This document shows positions 35,501 to 43,992 of a stretch of 64,000 bases of DNA, piece after piece. The position numbers and the translations under genes were made by a program. The notes beneath the pieces were generated by a model, which had not been told where the DNA came from, ran no database searches, and worked only from the letters and a program-made list of their open reading frames with translations. Origin of the DNA: Ignavibacteriales bacterium (GTDB taxonomy: Bacteria; Bacteroidota; Ignavibacteria; UBA10030); contig JAPLFQ010000015.1 of the NCBI GenBank assembly GCA_026390595.1, positions 106,024 to 170,023 of the forward strand. Direction: 5' to 3'. Each line of letters begins with the position of its first letter. Positions within the stretch are counted from its first letter, which is position 1.

Positions 35501-36256
35501 CTAGTAGAGTGAGCCAAAATTCAACGTGATGAAGAATCCGCCGAAGCGTTTAATCAACGTCCCCTGCAAACTTTCGATTCCCGGCGCGTACGGCACAAAA
35601 TAGTAACGAATGCTGATCCCTGACAACGTTCCCTTGTCGAGACCAAAGTACGCCCCGGCCCCGATGTAGCCGCTGACCGCATACCTGAACTGTCCCTTCT
35701 TGAGACTCGCGAAAAAGTCTATCTGGTTGTAGTACGTGAGTCTGCTGCCATCCGGGCCGATCAACGTCTCAGGATTAGAATACGGAGCGACAAAAATCAT
35801 CGATGGACCAAACCCTGCGCTGAGGTACGGGCGGAAGTTGTCCACGATCTCGTCCTTGAACAGGCGGTACTGCATCCCGAATGTGACCGGAATCAGAAGA
35901 AGGCGATTGATTTTGTAAGGAGTATAAGACTGACCGGTGTAGGGATTGATGTACTCAACCTCCCCGTCGTCTTTGACATCCGAGATAGCAATCTGTGCGA
36001 AACCGGACAGCACGTCGGTAAACTCATGCCGGTAAAACCCTCCGGCTCCAAAACCGTTGTTCGACAGGAGGATATCCACCCCCCAGGCATTGTGGAACGG
36101 CTCATAAGAGGTCTTCTGGATCAGGTTGGGATTGGAGGGGGTGAAGACCATCGTGGAATCGCGCCGCGGGTATTCTTGTGCCAAAGAAATTGATGGCACC
36201 ATCGCCGCAAGTATCAGGGCGGCCAGCAGAACAGAACTGCGTTTCATCGTTTTCAT
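35501..36256 (-). CDS. Outer-membrane beta-barrel protein of unknown function
   Basis: A 251-residue exported protein with signal peptide (LLAALILAAMVPSISLAQ). The mature part has repeated aromatic and glycine strands (FGAGGFYRHEFTDVLSGFAQIAIS, RPYLSAGFGPSMIFVAP) and ends FGGFFITLNFGSLY, a typical C-terminal strand of an outer-membrane barrel of about eight strands. No enzymatic motif is present. A perfect TATAAT lies on the minus strand at 36297-36292, about 36 bases before the ATG, although the matching -35 is poor. Convergent with uvrA. Confidence 0.72.
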   Translation of the reverse strand: MKTMKRSSVLLAALILAAMVPSISLAQEYPRRDSTMVFTPSNPNLIQKTSYEPFHNAWGVDILLSNNGFGAGGFYRHEFTDVLSGFAQIAISDVKDDGEVEYINPYTGQSYTPYKINRLLLIPVTFGMQYRLFKDEIVDNFRPYLSAGFGPSMIFVAPYSNPETLIGPDGSRLTYYNQIDFFASLKKGQFRYAVSGYIGAGAYFGLDKGTLSGISIRYYFVPYAPGIESLQGTLIKRFGGFFITLNFGSLY

Positions 36257-36323
36257 CTCCCGTGTTCTTTCATCAAAACGATGCGTAGAGAATTATAGTT
36301 CCGCACTCGACCAGAAGCGATCG

Positions 36324-37493
36324 TTACAGGACGGCGAAAACGCCGAACTTAAGGTATGCAGTTTCGGGCATTGCCGGAAGCGTCGGGTGATCCGAAGCCG
36401 CTCCTCTCCATTCAAGCATCTGGAGCGAACGATGGGCGATTCTCGCTCCGGCCTCAATTGACTCAATGAACGACTCGGCAGTGACGTGATGCGAGCAGGA
36501 AGCGGTCACCAGTATCCCGCCTGGGTTGATCAGCTTCAGGGCTCCGGCGTTAATCTCCTTGTAGCCCTTGAGTGCCGTCGCAACTGTTTTCTTGTTCCTG
36601 CTGAAGGAGGGGGGATCCAGTATGACAACGTCAAATCGTTCCCCTTCCTCAAAGAGCTTCGGCAGCCGGTCGAAGACGTCAGCGTTCTCGAATTGCACTT
36701 GCTGAACCTCGTTGATCGTCGCGTTCACCTTGGCATTCGCTATCGCGGTTTCGGAACTGTCCAGAGCGTGCACGCGTGCCGCTCCTCCGAGCGCCGCATA
36801 GAGGGCGAACCCGCCTTCATTGCAGAAGCAGTCCAGGACGGACGCGTTCTTGACATATCGCTGCACAGCCAGCCGGTTTTCCCGCTGGTCGAGGAAAAAC
36901 CCCGTTTTCTGCCCTTCAAGAAGATCGACCTTGAACTTGACGCCGTTCTCTGAAATGATCGTCTGCCCGATTGTGCCGCGGACGACGTCCTTCTTCAGCG
37001 GAAGCTGCTCGAGGGCGCGTAGAGGAGATTCGTTGCGCTCGATGATTGCCTTGGGATGGAATATCGATTCGAGTACCTCACAGAGCAGCGACATGCGCCG
37101 GTCCATACCAACGGACAGGGTTTGGAGGGAGAGATACTCATTGTATTTATCGATAACCAGGCCGGGAAGGAAATCGGCCTCGCCGTGGACTAACCGGAAC
37201 GATTCGGCATCCGGGTAGAGCCGTTTGCGCAGATGGAGCGCTCTCGTGATCCGCTGCTCGAAGAACTCGAACGTCACGGGCTCCTGCTCGCGGCTCAACA
37301 GCCTGAACGCGATAAGAGAGTGAGGATTGTAAAATCCTACACCGAGAAATTTCTCGTCAGAGCGGAGCAGATCCACAACATCACCGGCTTCGGGGTTTCC
37401 ATGAATAATCTTGACCTCATTGCTGAAAACCCACTGGTGTCCGGCAAGAATCCGGTGCTCTTCGTTCTTCCTGAGTATAATTTGTTTTTTCAC
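36324..37493 (-). CDS. RlmI-type class I rRNA (cytosine-C5) methyltransferase
   Basis: A 389-residue protein with an N-terminal PUA domain (IILRKNEEHRILAGHQWVFSNEV, residues 5-27), a linker domain, and a SAM-dependent methyltransferase fold. NASVLDCFCNEGGFALYAALGG near 220-241 is motif I, ENADVFDRLP follows, and VVILDPPSFSRNK near 290 is the catalytic DPPSF motif; VTASCSHH near 335 holds the second cysteine motif. This order fits RlmI/YccW, which methylates 23S rRNA. The start is GTG 37493, with a weak GGTGA site. It is divergent from the HAD gene. Confidence 0.88.
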   Translation of the reverse strand: MKKQIILRKNEEHRILAGHQWVFSNEVKIIHGNPEAGDVVDLLRSDEKFLGVGFYNPHSLIAFRLLSREQEPVTFEFFEQRITRALHLRKRLYPDAESFRLVHGEADFLPGLVIDKYNEYLSLQTLSVGMDRRMSLLCEVLESIFHPKAIIERNESPLRALEQLPLKKDVVRGTIGQTIISENGVKFKVDLLEGQKTGFFLDQRENRLAVQRYVKNASVLDCFCNEGGFALYAALGGAARVHALDSSETAIANAKVNATINEVQQVQFENADVFDRLPKLFEEGERFDVVILDPPSFSRNKKTVATALKGYKEINAGALKLINPGGILVTASCSHHVTAESFIESIEAGARIAHRSLQMLEWRGAASDHPTLPAMPETAYLKFGVFAVL

Positions 37494-37927
37494 ATCACCA
37501 AAGTAGAGAGAATTGGAACGAGAAGCAATTGAGTGCGGGAGGCGTCAGCCTCAATGCAAGCGTATGCATGGAGGGAACGCGTCGCGCTGCTGGCCTTGCA
37601 TCCTGATTGCAAGACAGACAAAGGATTGGTATATTTGATTTTACAGAGCATAACGAACCGCGAGGCGGGAATGCCATTTCGACATACTCGAGATTCTCGT
37701 GTCGTGCGGTATCCACGACTTTCCGGTGTTCCGCTCTCTGTTGGGAGCACTATCCGGATAGCCTCTGAAGGAGTATCACAACGTGAGCAATGCGAGGCGT
37801 CAATCACTCCGCAGCGCGGTTGTGCAGAGTCGAACATGGCGCCTCGTGCGGTTTCACGATGCCCAGGCATTGCATCAGCATCGTTGTGTGTGACAACGCA
37901 AGAGCGGTATTTGAAGCAAAGGACTGC
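37494..37927 (+). other. Non-coding gap with hairpin-rich leader of the HAD gene
   Basis: No supportable gene lies in these 434 bases. Hairpins seen by eye include GAGGC-4-GCCTC (about 37541-37554), CTTGCA-7-TGCAAG (37596-37614), CGACA...TGTCG with an inner CGAG/CTCG (about 37679-37703), GTGTTCC...GGAGCAC (about 37727-37752) and CGTTGT-5-ACAACG (about 37882-37899). The part after 37640 would be transcribed as a leader of nearly 290 bases. I recognise no riboswitch consensus. Confidence 0.45.
37607..37635 (+). promoter_or_regulatory. Promoter for the HAD-glycosyltransferase unit
   Basis: TTGCAA at 37607-37612 is 17 bases from TATATT at 37630-37635, and the full TATATTTG matches the Bacteroidota TAnnTTTG element exactly. 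The motif ATTGGTATATTT recurs at the promoter at 56966-56994. Confidence 0.72.
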
Positions 37928-38581
37928 ATGGCCAGGTTGAAGTGCGTTATTTTTGACATGGATGGTACTCTGACTCAGACGAATCGCCTGATCTTCGATT
38001 CATTCAATTATATGGCGATGAAGTATCAAGGGAAGAAATACTCCGAGCCGGAAATCACGGCGATGTTTGGACCTCCTGAAGAAGGGGCTCTCGTGAACAT
38101 CGTGGGGCACGAAAACATCCGGCAGGCCATGAAGGAATACCTTGAATTCTACAGCGCGAACCACAATACGCTGGCCCGGCTCTATCCCGGAATCAAGGAC
38201 GTAGTCGCTGATTTGAAAACAAGAAATGTCCATGTCGCTCTCTTTACTGGAAAAGGGATCGATACGACGACGATTACAATGGACAAGTTCGGATTGACCC
38301 CGTACTTCGACTATGTGGTGACCGGAAGCGACGTCGTGAACCACAAACCTTCGGCAGACGGTATCCGGAAAATAATGCACCACTTTAGACTTCAGCCGGA
38401 CGAAGTGCTGATGGTCGGTGACGCAGTGCCCGACGTCAGGGCGTCGCACGAAGCAGGTGTAAGAATCGCTGCCGTGCTCTGGGATTCCTACGGCAAAGAG
38501 AAGGTTCTCCAGATGAAAACGGACTACGTTTTCCACGATGTAAAAGAATTCGCGGAATGGTTGAGGGGGCAGTTTGGCTGA
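37928..38581 (+). CDS. HAD-superfamily phosphatase, phosphoglycolate phosphatase/PpaX-like
   Basis: A 217-residue HAD hydrolase. Motif I is CVIFDMDGTLTQTN (residues 6-19), motif II is VALFTGKG near 99, the motif III lysine is in VVNHKPSADG near 138, and motif IV is EVLMVGDAVPDVRASHEAGV near 158. A helical cap (EPEITAMFGPPEEGA) places it in subfamily I with Gph and PpaX enzymes. Substrate unknown. I start it at ATG 37928, immediately before motif I, although the frame is open to 37790. The next gene overlaps its end by eight bases. Confidence 0.88.
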   Translation: MARLKCVIFDMDGTLTQTNRLIFDSFNYMAMKYQGKKYSEPEITAMFGPPEEGALVNIVGHENIRQAMKEYLEFYSANHNTLARLYPGIKDVVADLKTRNVHVALFTGKGIDTTTITMDKFGLTPYFDYVVTGSDVVNHKPSADGIRKIMHHFRLQPDEVLMVGDAVPDVRASHEAGVRIAAVLWDSYGKEKVLQMKTDYVFHDVKEFAEWLRGQFG

Positions 38582-40076
38582 GGATCAGGAACGGCAACTG
38601 AAACGCCAGTGGTTGATGTGGCGCCTCGTGCTTCAATACGGAATCGGCGCTATTGTCTTGGTCTTTTTCGTGACAACGAGCCTCCACTTTCGTTATACGC
38701 CGGACGAAACGTACATCTATTTGCAGTACGGAAGGAACATTGCCCGGGGAGAGGGGTTTTCGTTTAACGCGGGGACGCTGAGCTACGGCGTCGCGAGCCC
38801 GCTGTGGGCCCTCCTGATTGCAGCCGGCACGAAGCTCAGTCTCGATCCGTATTTCGTTGCGAAAACGCTGGACATCGTTTTCGCGAGTTTCTCGATCATT
38901 GGCGTCATGGCCTTTGCATTTGTACTCATCCGTGATCGCATCTATGCGTTGGCCGCGGCGTTGATGTTCTCGTTTGATGCGTGGTTCCTGCGCTGGTCGG
39001 GCTCCGGCGTTGAGACTTCGCTTGCACTGCTTCTTGTCATGCTGACTCTCTGGTACGCCTACAAAAAGGAGTACCTGACCTCCGCGCTTGTTGCCGGCCT
39101 CCTGACACTTGTGCGGCCCGAGGGCGCGTTGTTGTTTATTGCCGTACTGGTTGACTGTGCATTGAACACGAAGGAACGTGCGACGGTCGCGAGGAGTCTC
39201 CTGGGCTCCTCGCTCATTTTCTGCGTCGTTGCGGGGTCATGGTTGCTGTACGCATATGTTCAGTTTGGCTCGATTGTTCCAAATCCGTTTCATGCTCACT
39301 CAGCGGAAGCCTTTTCGGTGTGGCGGCTGTGGCGGTCCATCGTGGTAGATCTCACGATTATCGGGGCAACGCAGCTCGTGCTGTCCATGTTTCTCGTAGC
39401 AGGAATCGTCATTGCCGTCAGAAAATCCGGGTGGCGGGCTCTCAAGGAAGATGGATTCCCGCTTCTCTGGCTGCTTCTGCTGCCAGTGGCCTATGCGGTA
39501 ATGAATATTCAGGTTGTTTCGAGGTACCTGCTTCTGATTCTCCCGGTTGTCGTGATCTATGGTGTGTGGGGGATCAAGCGACTTGAGATTGCTTCGGTTG
39601 TCCCGGCGCGTCGGGGACTGTTTATACTTCTTGTCGTTGCGGCGGTTTCTCTGGCACAGAACCAGTTTGTGTACAGAAAATGGATCGTCCCGCATATGGC
39701 AATGTTTGAACTTGGCTCGGAGGAGTGCCTCAAGCCGATCGCATACTGGTTGCGCTCCAATACTCCGGCGGGCTCGTCCGTGCTCACACCGCACATCGGA
39801 GTGCTGGGATACATATCCGAACGCACTATCTATGATACGCAGGGGCTTGTGTCGCCCGATGTGATGCGGGCATTTGATGGCATGGACTACGATGGCGCGA
39901 TGAAAGGCCGTCGCTATCAACCGGCAGTGCATCCCGACTTTGTTGTCGATCGTTCGCCTGTTCCGGATCGGCTCGCCTCGGATAGTCTCATGTCGGTGAT
40001 GACGAGACCGTTTTCCGGCTTCGGATTGGCGAAGCCCGATTGGGAGTACTTCACACTCTACAAGGTAATGAAATGA
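38574..40076 (+). CDS. Polytopic membrane glycosyltransferase, GT-C fold
   Basis: A 500-residue protein with about ten hydrophobic segments. The first periplasmic loop carries YTPDETYIYLQYGRNIARGEGFSFNAG, with the acidic pair (DE) expected for GT-C transferases that use polyprenyl-phosphate sugars; SGSGVETSLAL and LLTLVRPEGALL are also typical. The soluble C-terminal 100 residues contain TPHIGVLGYISERTIYDTQGLVSPD. It probably transfers a sugar to lipid or protein at the outer face of the inner membrane. The start is TTG 38574, overlapping the HAD stop; GAGGGGG upstream serves as ribosome-binding site. Its stop overlaps the next start as ATGA. Confidence 0.78.
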   Translation: MAEDQERQLKRQWLMWRLVLQYGIGAIVLVFFVTTSLHFRYTPDETYIYLQYGRNIARGEGFSFNAGTLSYGVASPLWALLIAAGTKLSLDPYFVAKTLDIVFASFSIIGVMAFAFVLIRDRIYALAAALMFSFDAWFLRWSGSGVETSLALLLVMLTLWYAYKKEYLTSALVAGLLTLVRPEGALLFIAVLVDCALNTKERATVARSLLGSSLIFCVVAGSWLLYAYVQFGSIVPNPFHAHSAEAFSVWRLWRSIVVDLTIIGATQLVLSMFLVAGIVIAVRKSGWRALKEDGFPLLWLLLLPVAYAVMNIQVVSRYLLLILPVVVIYGVWGIKRLEIASVVPARRGLFILLVVAAVSLAQNQFVYRKWIVPHMAMFELGSEECLKPIAYWLRSNTPAGSSVLTPHIGVLGYISERTIYDTQGLVSPDVMRAFDGMDYDGAMKGRRYQPAVHPDFVVDRSPVPDRLASDSLMSVMTRPFSGFGLAKPDWEYFTLYKVMK

Positions 40077-41314
40077 GGAAGCGAATTCTCTGTTCGTTGT
40101 TCCTTCTTGCTCCCGCATTGGGGGCGCAGGAAATTCTCTCGGAACGCGTCAAAGGACTCCGAGTCTATGGATCGGATCAGGCAGGTCTTCCTGTCGCGGG
40201 CATGCAGTCCCGTCCGATTACCATCGAGTTCGATGTCGTGGAAGAATCGGCCCCCGACGTCCGCCTCCGTGTGCTGCATTGCGACCGCGACTGGAATGTC
40301 ACGCAGAACAACTTCATCAACGACAACATGCAAAACAAGTCGAAAGAGGCTCTCCGCTATGAGCCGGCCCCGGCCGGGACGCAGTTCTATCGGTTCCACT
40401 ACGTGGTGAGCATACCGGGGATCTCGGGCCTTGACCGCTTCACACAATCGGGGAATTACATTTTCGAGATTACCGACAGAGAATGGGTCAACGTCCTCGC
40501 ACGCGGCAGGTTTTTCGTCACGGAGGGAGTTATCGCTCCCTCGATGAAGGTGACCAATCGGTCGCTTCCTTCTGAGATTAACCCGTACAACCAGGTCAAC
40601 AGGATCGAGATCGCGTTCGTCATTCCCCCCCGCGCGGACGATCAGAGCGAGATACTGTTTCCGATCAACTTCAGGACGGTCGACCTGTACAGAAATCGCC
40701 AGCTCTACACGCCGTGGCGAATCGATGCTGACGACAGCAGCCCGAACACGTTCATCGACGGATTTGGCACATCGAAAATGAAATTTATCGTGGATAATGT
40801 CACGCCAGGCACCAGTTATCGTCGCATCGATGTGAGGAACGTGGATGAATATCCGGAAGGATCCCAGCTCCGTGCCCGGCGCGGCGCCGACGTCAGCCGG
40901 TTTCAGCTTCCGGCCAAAGGCGACAGTCACGGTACGTCAACGCTCACCCAGGGATCGCGCTATGCAGACTACGTCCCGTTTCGGTTTGAGCTCGCGTCGG
41001 AGACCCGCCAGTTCGAGTCCGTCTACGTTGTCGGGGATTTCAACGGCTGGAGACTGTCACCGGATTGTCTCATGGTCTATGACGTCGAGACAGGCCGCTA
41101 CATCTGGCAGACGACAATCCGGCGTGGTGCATACGACTATCAATACGTGGTTGGCCCCAATGATTGGATCAGTCTCGAAGGAAACGATTGGAGGACGATC
41201 AACCTGTACTCAGCCCTTGTGTACTATCGCGACAGCCGCTACGGCGGATTCGACCGCATCATAGGATTCATCCAACGGTCGAGCCCCGGCGGGAATCAAC
41301 CAACATCAGACTAA
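40073..41314 (+). CDS. DUF5103-like secreted protein with glycogen-binding-like C-terminus
   Basis: A 413-residue protein with a short signal peptide (RILCSLFLLAPALGAQ). Residues 20-300 match DUF5103-type proteins of Bacteroidota in style (LRVLHCDRDWNVTQNNFI, FRFHYVV-like strands, SGNYIFEITD). Residues 315-395 resemble a CBM48/AMPK-beta carbohydrate-binding domain: FESVYVVGDFNGWRLS, then TIRRGAYDYQYVV. This suggests binding of an alpha-glucan or cell-surface glycan, but no binding residues can be confirmed. The start is ATG 40073 in an ATGA overlap with the glycosyltransferase. Confidence 0.75.
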   Translation: MRKRILCSLFLLAPALGAQEILSERVKGLRVYGSDQAGLPVAGMQSRPITIEFDVVEESAPDVRLRVLHCDRDWNVTQNNFINDNMQNKSKEALRYEPAPAGTQFYRFHYVVSIPGISGLDRFTQSGNYIFEITDREWVNVLARGRFFVTEGVIAPSMKVTNRSLPSEINPYNQVNRIEIAFVIPPRADDQSEILFPINFRTVDLYRNRQLYTPWRIDADDSSPNTFIDGFGTSKMKFIVDNVTPGTSYRRIDVRNVDEYPEGSQLRARRGADVSRFQLPAKGDSHGTSTLTQGSRYADYVPFRFELASETRQFESVYVVGDFNGWRLSPDCLMVYDVETGRYIWQTTIRRGAYDYQYVVGPNDWISLEGNDWRTINLYSALVYYRDSRYGGFDRIIGFIQRSSPGGNQPTSD

Positions 41315-41337
41315 TGCCTTCTGAGGGATACCAACCT

Positions 41338-42342
41338 ATGGAAAAAATCAAAGTCGGAGTCGTGGGGACGGGCCATCTCGGCAACCTCCATGCGAAAATG
41401 TACTCTCAGATTTCCACCGCCGACCTTGTCGGTGTGTATGATGCTGACTTCGCGAAAGCAGAGCGCGTTGCGGCAGAACACGGCACGAAAGCGTACTCTG
41501 ATCTCGGAAAGCTCCTGGAGCAGGTGCAGGCTGTCAACATTGCCACAACCACAACCGCCCACTACGAAGTGGCAATGCAGTCGCTGCAGCGGGGTATCCA
41601 CACGTTCATCGAAAAGCCGATTACAGAGACGATCGACCAGGCCAAAGAGCTTGTGGCGCTTGCGGGGGCGAAGAAACTCGCTCTCCAAGTAGGGCACATC
41701 GAACGCTTCAATCCGGCTATCCTCGCGCTGGAACAATACAAGATCCGTCCGTTGTTCATAGAATCACACCGGCTCGCCCAGTTCAATCCACGCGGGTCTG
41801 AAGTCGCCGTCGTTCTGGATCTCATGATCCACGATATCGATCTGATCCTGAGCCTCGTGAAGTCCCGCGTCGTGCGGATGGATGCAAACGGAGTGGCAGT
41901 GGTGTCGGGAAGCGAGGATATTGCAAACGCGCGGCTTCAATTTGAAAATGGGTGTGTGGCCAATGTCACTGCGAGCCGCATCTCGCAGAACAAAATGCGC
42001 AAGATGAGGCTCTTCCAGAATGACGCATACATCTCCATTGATTTCTCCCAGGGCCTTGCAGAAGTCTTTCGACTCGTCGATGAAGGGGATCCCAACGTCA
42101 AACCAACCATGATGCTGGGCAAAATTGATCTGGGACAGAAGAAGCGTCTCATCGTGTACGAGCAGCCGGAAGTCAAGGAAGTGAATGCGTTGAAATATGA
42201 ACTGGAACTCTTTCTGAAGTCCGTGATGGATGGGACCGAACCGCCGGTGACAGGGCAGGACGGGCTGCAGGCCCTCGAAGTGGCACGGGAAATCCTTTCC
42301 ATCATTTCTCAGAGCACGGCGCGTCTCCTGGCGCAAAGTTAG
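41338..42342 (+). CDS. Gfo/Idh/MocA-family NAD(P)-dependent oxidoreductase
   Basis: A 334-residue sugar-type dehydrogenase. The Rossmann fold begins KIKVGVVGTGHLGNLHA (residues 3-19), FIEKPITETIDQAKEL near 92 carries the family E-K-P motif, and LQVGHIERFNPAI near 117 and MIHDIDLILSLV near 165 (with the His-Asp pair) complete the active site. It oxidises or reduces a hydroxyl of a nucleotide sugar or related substrate; the GHxERFNP version is close to UDP-GlcNAc 3-dehydrogenase-like enzymes, which I offer only as a possibility. ATG 41338 has TGAGG upstream; ATG 41314, overlapping the previous stop, is the alternative. Confidence 0.85.
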   Translation: MEKIKVGVVGTGHLGNLHAKMYSQISTADLVGVYDADFAKAERVAAEHGTKAYSDLGKLLEQVQAVNIATTTTAHYEVAMQSLQRGIHTFIEKPITETIDQAKELVALAGAKKLALQVGHIERFNPAILALEQYKIRPLFIESHRLAQFNPRGSEVAVVLDLMIHDIDLILSLVKSRVVRMDANGVAVVSGSEDIANARLQFENGCVANVTASRISQNKMRKMRLFQNDAYISIDFSQGLAEVFRLVDEGDPNVKPTMMLGKIDLGQKKRLIVYEQPEVKEVNALKYELELFLKSVMDGTEPPVTGQDGLQALEVAREILSIISQSTARLLAQS

Positions 42343-42362
42343 AAAGTACTATCAGTCATCTC

Positions 42363-43772
42363 ATGCTGGATCATCTTGACATACAGGAACCGCTCCTGCG
42401 GCGCATCGGTGACATTGCAGACGGCGCTTTAGTCCAGGCATTCGTTGTCGGCGGCTTCGTGCGCGATCTCCTGCTGGGGAAGCAGGTCCGGGACATCGAC
42501 ATTGTTGTGGTCGGGCAGGGGGTGAGCTTCGGCGAACGTGTGGCGCGTGAACTTGGAGGCACCAACCTCGTCGTATTTGAGAAATTTGGCACGGCGATGG
42601 TGCAGCTTGATGAATGGAAACTGGAGTTCGTCGGCGCGAGGAAGGAAAGCTACGCCAAAGATTCGCGCAAGCCCGCAGTCGAAGTTGGAACGATCGGTGA
42701 TGATCTCGCTCGCCGCGATTTCACCGTGAATGCGATGGCCGTCTCACTCAATGCCGCCGATTTCGGACGTCTGCTCGATCCGTTCAACGGACAGCAGGCG
42801 CTGCAGGAGGGAATCCTGCAAACGCCTCTCGAGCCCGAAGCGACATTTGACGACGATCCGCTCCGCATCATGAGGGCCTTTCGGTTCGCGTCGCAGCTCG
42901 GATTCTCAGTTGATCCCGTTGTCTTGGAGGCGGCTGCGAAAATGGCGCCTCGCCTGAAGATCGTCTCCCAGGAGAGGATCACAGATGAATTCATGAAAAT
43001 TCTCGCCAGCGCCAAACCATCCGTTGGGCTGCAGTTGATGCACATCACCGGCGTGATGAAAATCGTGTTTCCCGAGGTTGCGCACATGGGCGGTATCGAC
43101 CAGCGGCAAGATTTTCATCACAAAGATGTCCTACAGCATACATTCAGGGTTGTCGACAATGTTGCTGAAGCCTCAACGGACGTCTGGTTGAGGCTTGCCG
43201 CTCTTCTGCATGATATCGCGAAACCCAGAACGAAAGCGTTCAGAGAGGATGTCGGTTGGACTTTCCACGGGCACGAGGAACTGGGCGCAAGAATGGTGAA
43301 GCAGATATTCCGGAAGATGCGTTTCCCATTTGACCGCATGAGTTATGTGGAAAAGCTCGTCCGCCTGCATCTTCGCCCCATGGCGTTGGTCGATGAGGGA
43401 GTGACGGACTCTGCGGTCCGGCGTCTTCTGTTTGAAGCAGGGGTGGATGTCGACGATCTTATGACGTTGTGTCGCGCAGATATCACATCAAAGAACCCAA
43501 AGCTCGTCGTGCAGGTGCGGCGGAACTATGATCTTGTTGCACAGAAGATGGTGGAGGTCGAAGAAAAGGACAAGATCAGGAATTGGCAGCCGCCATTAAG
43601 AGGCGATGAAATAATGCAAGTCTGCGGGATCGGGCCAGGACCGCTTGTTGGCAGGCTGAAGGATGCCATTACCGACGCTATTCTTGATGGGGATATTCCC
43701 AATGAACATGATGCCGCGTTGTCGCTTCTGATGAAGCTAAAAGGCAGCATACTCGGCGAGGAATCGCCATAA
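42363..43772 (+). CDS. CCA-adding-type tRNA nucleotidyltransferase with HD domain
   Basis: A 469-residue protein of the class II poly(A) polymerase/CCA-adding family. The catalytic head has AFVVGGFVRDLLLGKQVRDIDIVV (residues 26-49) with the D-x-D pair, and the neck has RRDFTVNAMAV and DPLRIMRAFRFASQLGF. An HD-type phosphohydrolase domain follows: HKDVLQHTFRVV near 259 and AALLHDIAKPRT near 282. It adds or repairs the tRNA 3' CCA end, or acts as poly(A) polymerase; the two cannot be separated here. The gene lies 20 bases after the oxidoreductase. Confidence 0.92.
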   Translation: MLDHLDIQEPLLRRIGDIADGALVQAFVVGGFVRDLLLGKQVRDIDIVVVGQGVSFGERVARELGGTNLVVFEKFGTAMVQLDEWKLEFVGARKESYAKDSRKPAVEVGTIGDDLARRDFTVNAMAVSLNAADFGRLLDPFNGQQALQEGILQTPLEPEATFDDDPLRIMRAFRFASQLGFSVDPVVLEAAAKMAPRLKIVSQERITDEFMKILASAKPSVGLQLMHITGVMKIVFPEVAHMGGIDQRQDFHHKDVLQHTFRVVDNVAEASTDVWLRLAALLHDIAKPRTKAFREDVGWTFHGHEELGARMVKQIFRKMRFPFDRMSYVEKLVRLHLRPMALVDEGVTDSAVRRLLFEAGVDVDDLMTLCRADITSKNPKLVVQVRRNYDLVAQKMVEVEEKDKIRNWQPPLRGDEIMQVCGIGPGPLVGRLKDAITDAILDGDIPNEHDAALSLLMKLKGSILGEESP

Positions 43773-43803
43773 CCCAGCCTTCGCCATGAACAAATCGTCG
43801 TTT

Positions 43804-43834
43804 TGACTCCGATTTAGACCTCTTTTTGGAGTCA
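43804..43834. repeat. Short inverted repeat upstream of the tolC-like gene
   Basis: TGACTCC (43804-43810) and GGAGTCA (43828-43834) are complementary around a 17-base loop with a CTTTTT run inside it. It could be a weak terminator or operator; the rest of 43773-43992 shows nothing firm. Confidence 0.35.
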
Positions 43835-43992
43835 GTCTGGCGTCATTCCGAAGAAGGTTAGAAATTGCCAAATCACTCGTATTGCCAAGGGTTTATCGAA
43901 ACTTTCGGTGTTTTTCGCCGTCTATTAGGAGCGTAACTGCAATAATCAACTGTGTCGATGTTTCTCTTCCCACCATAACTGGAGATTTGTCT

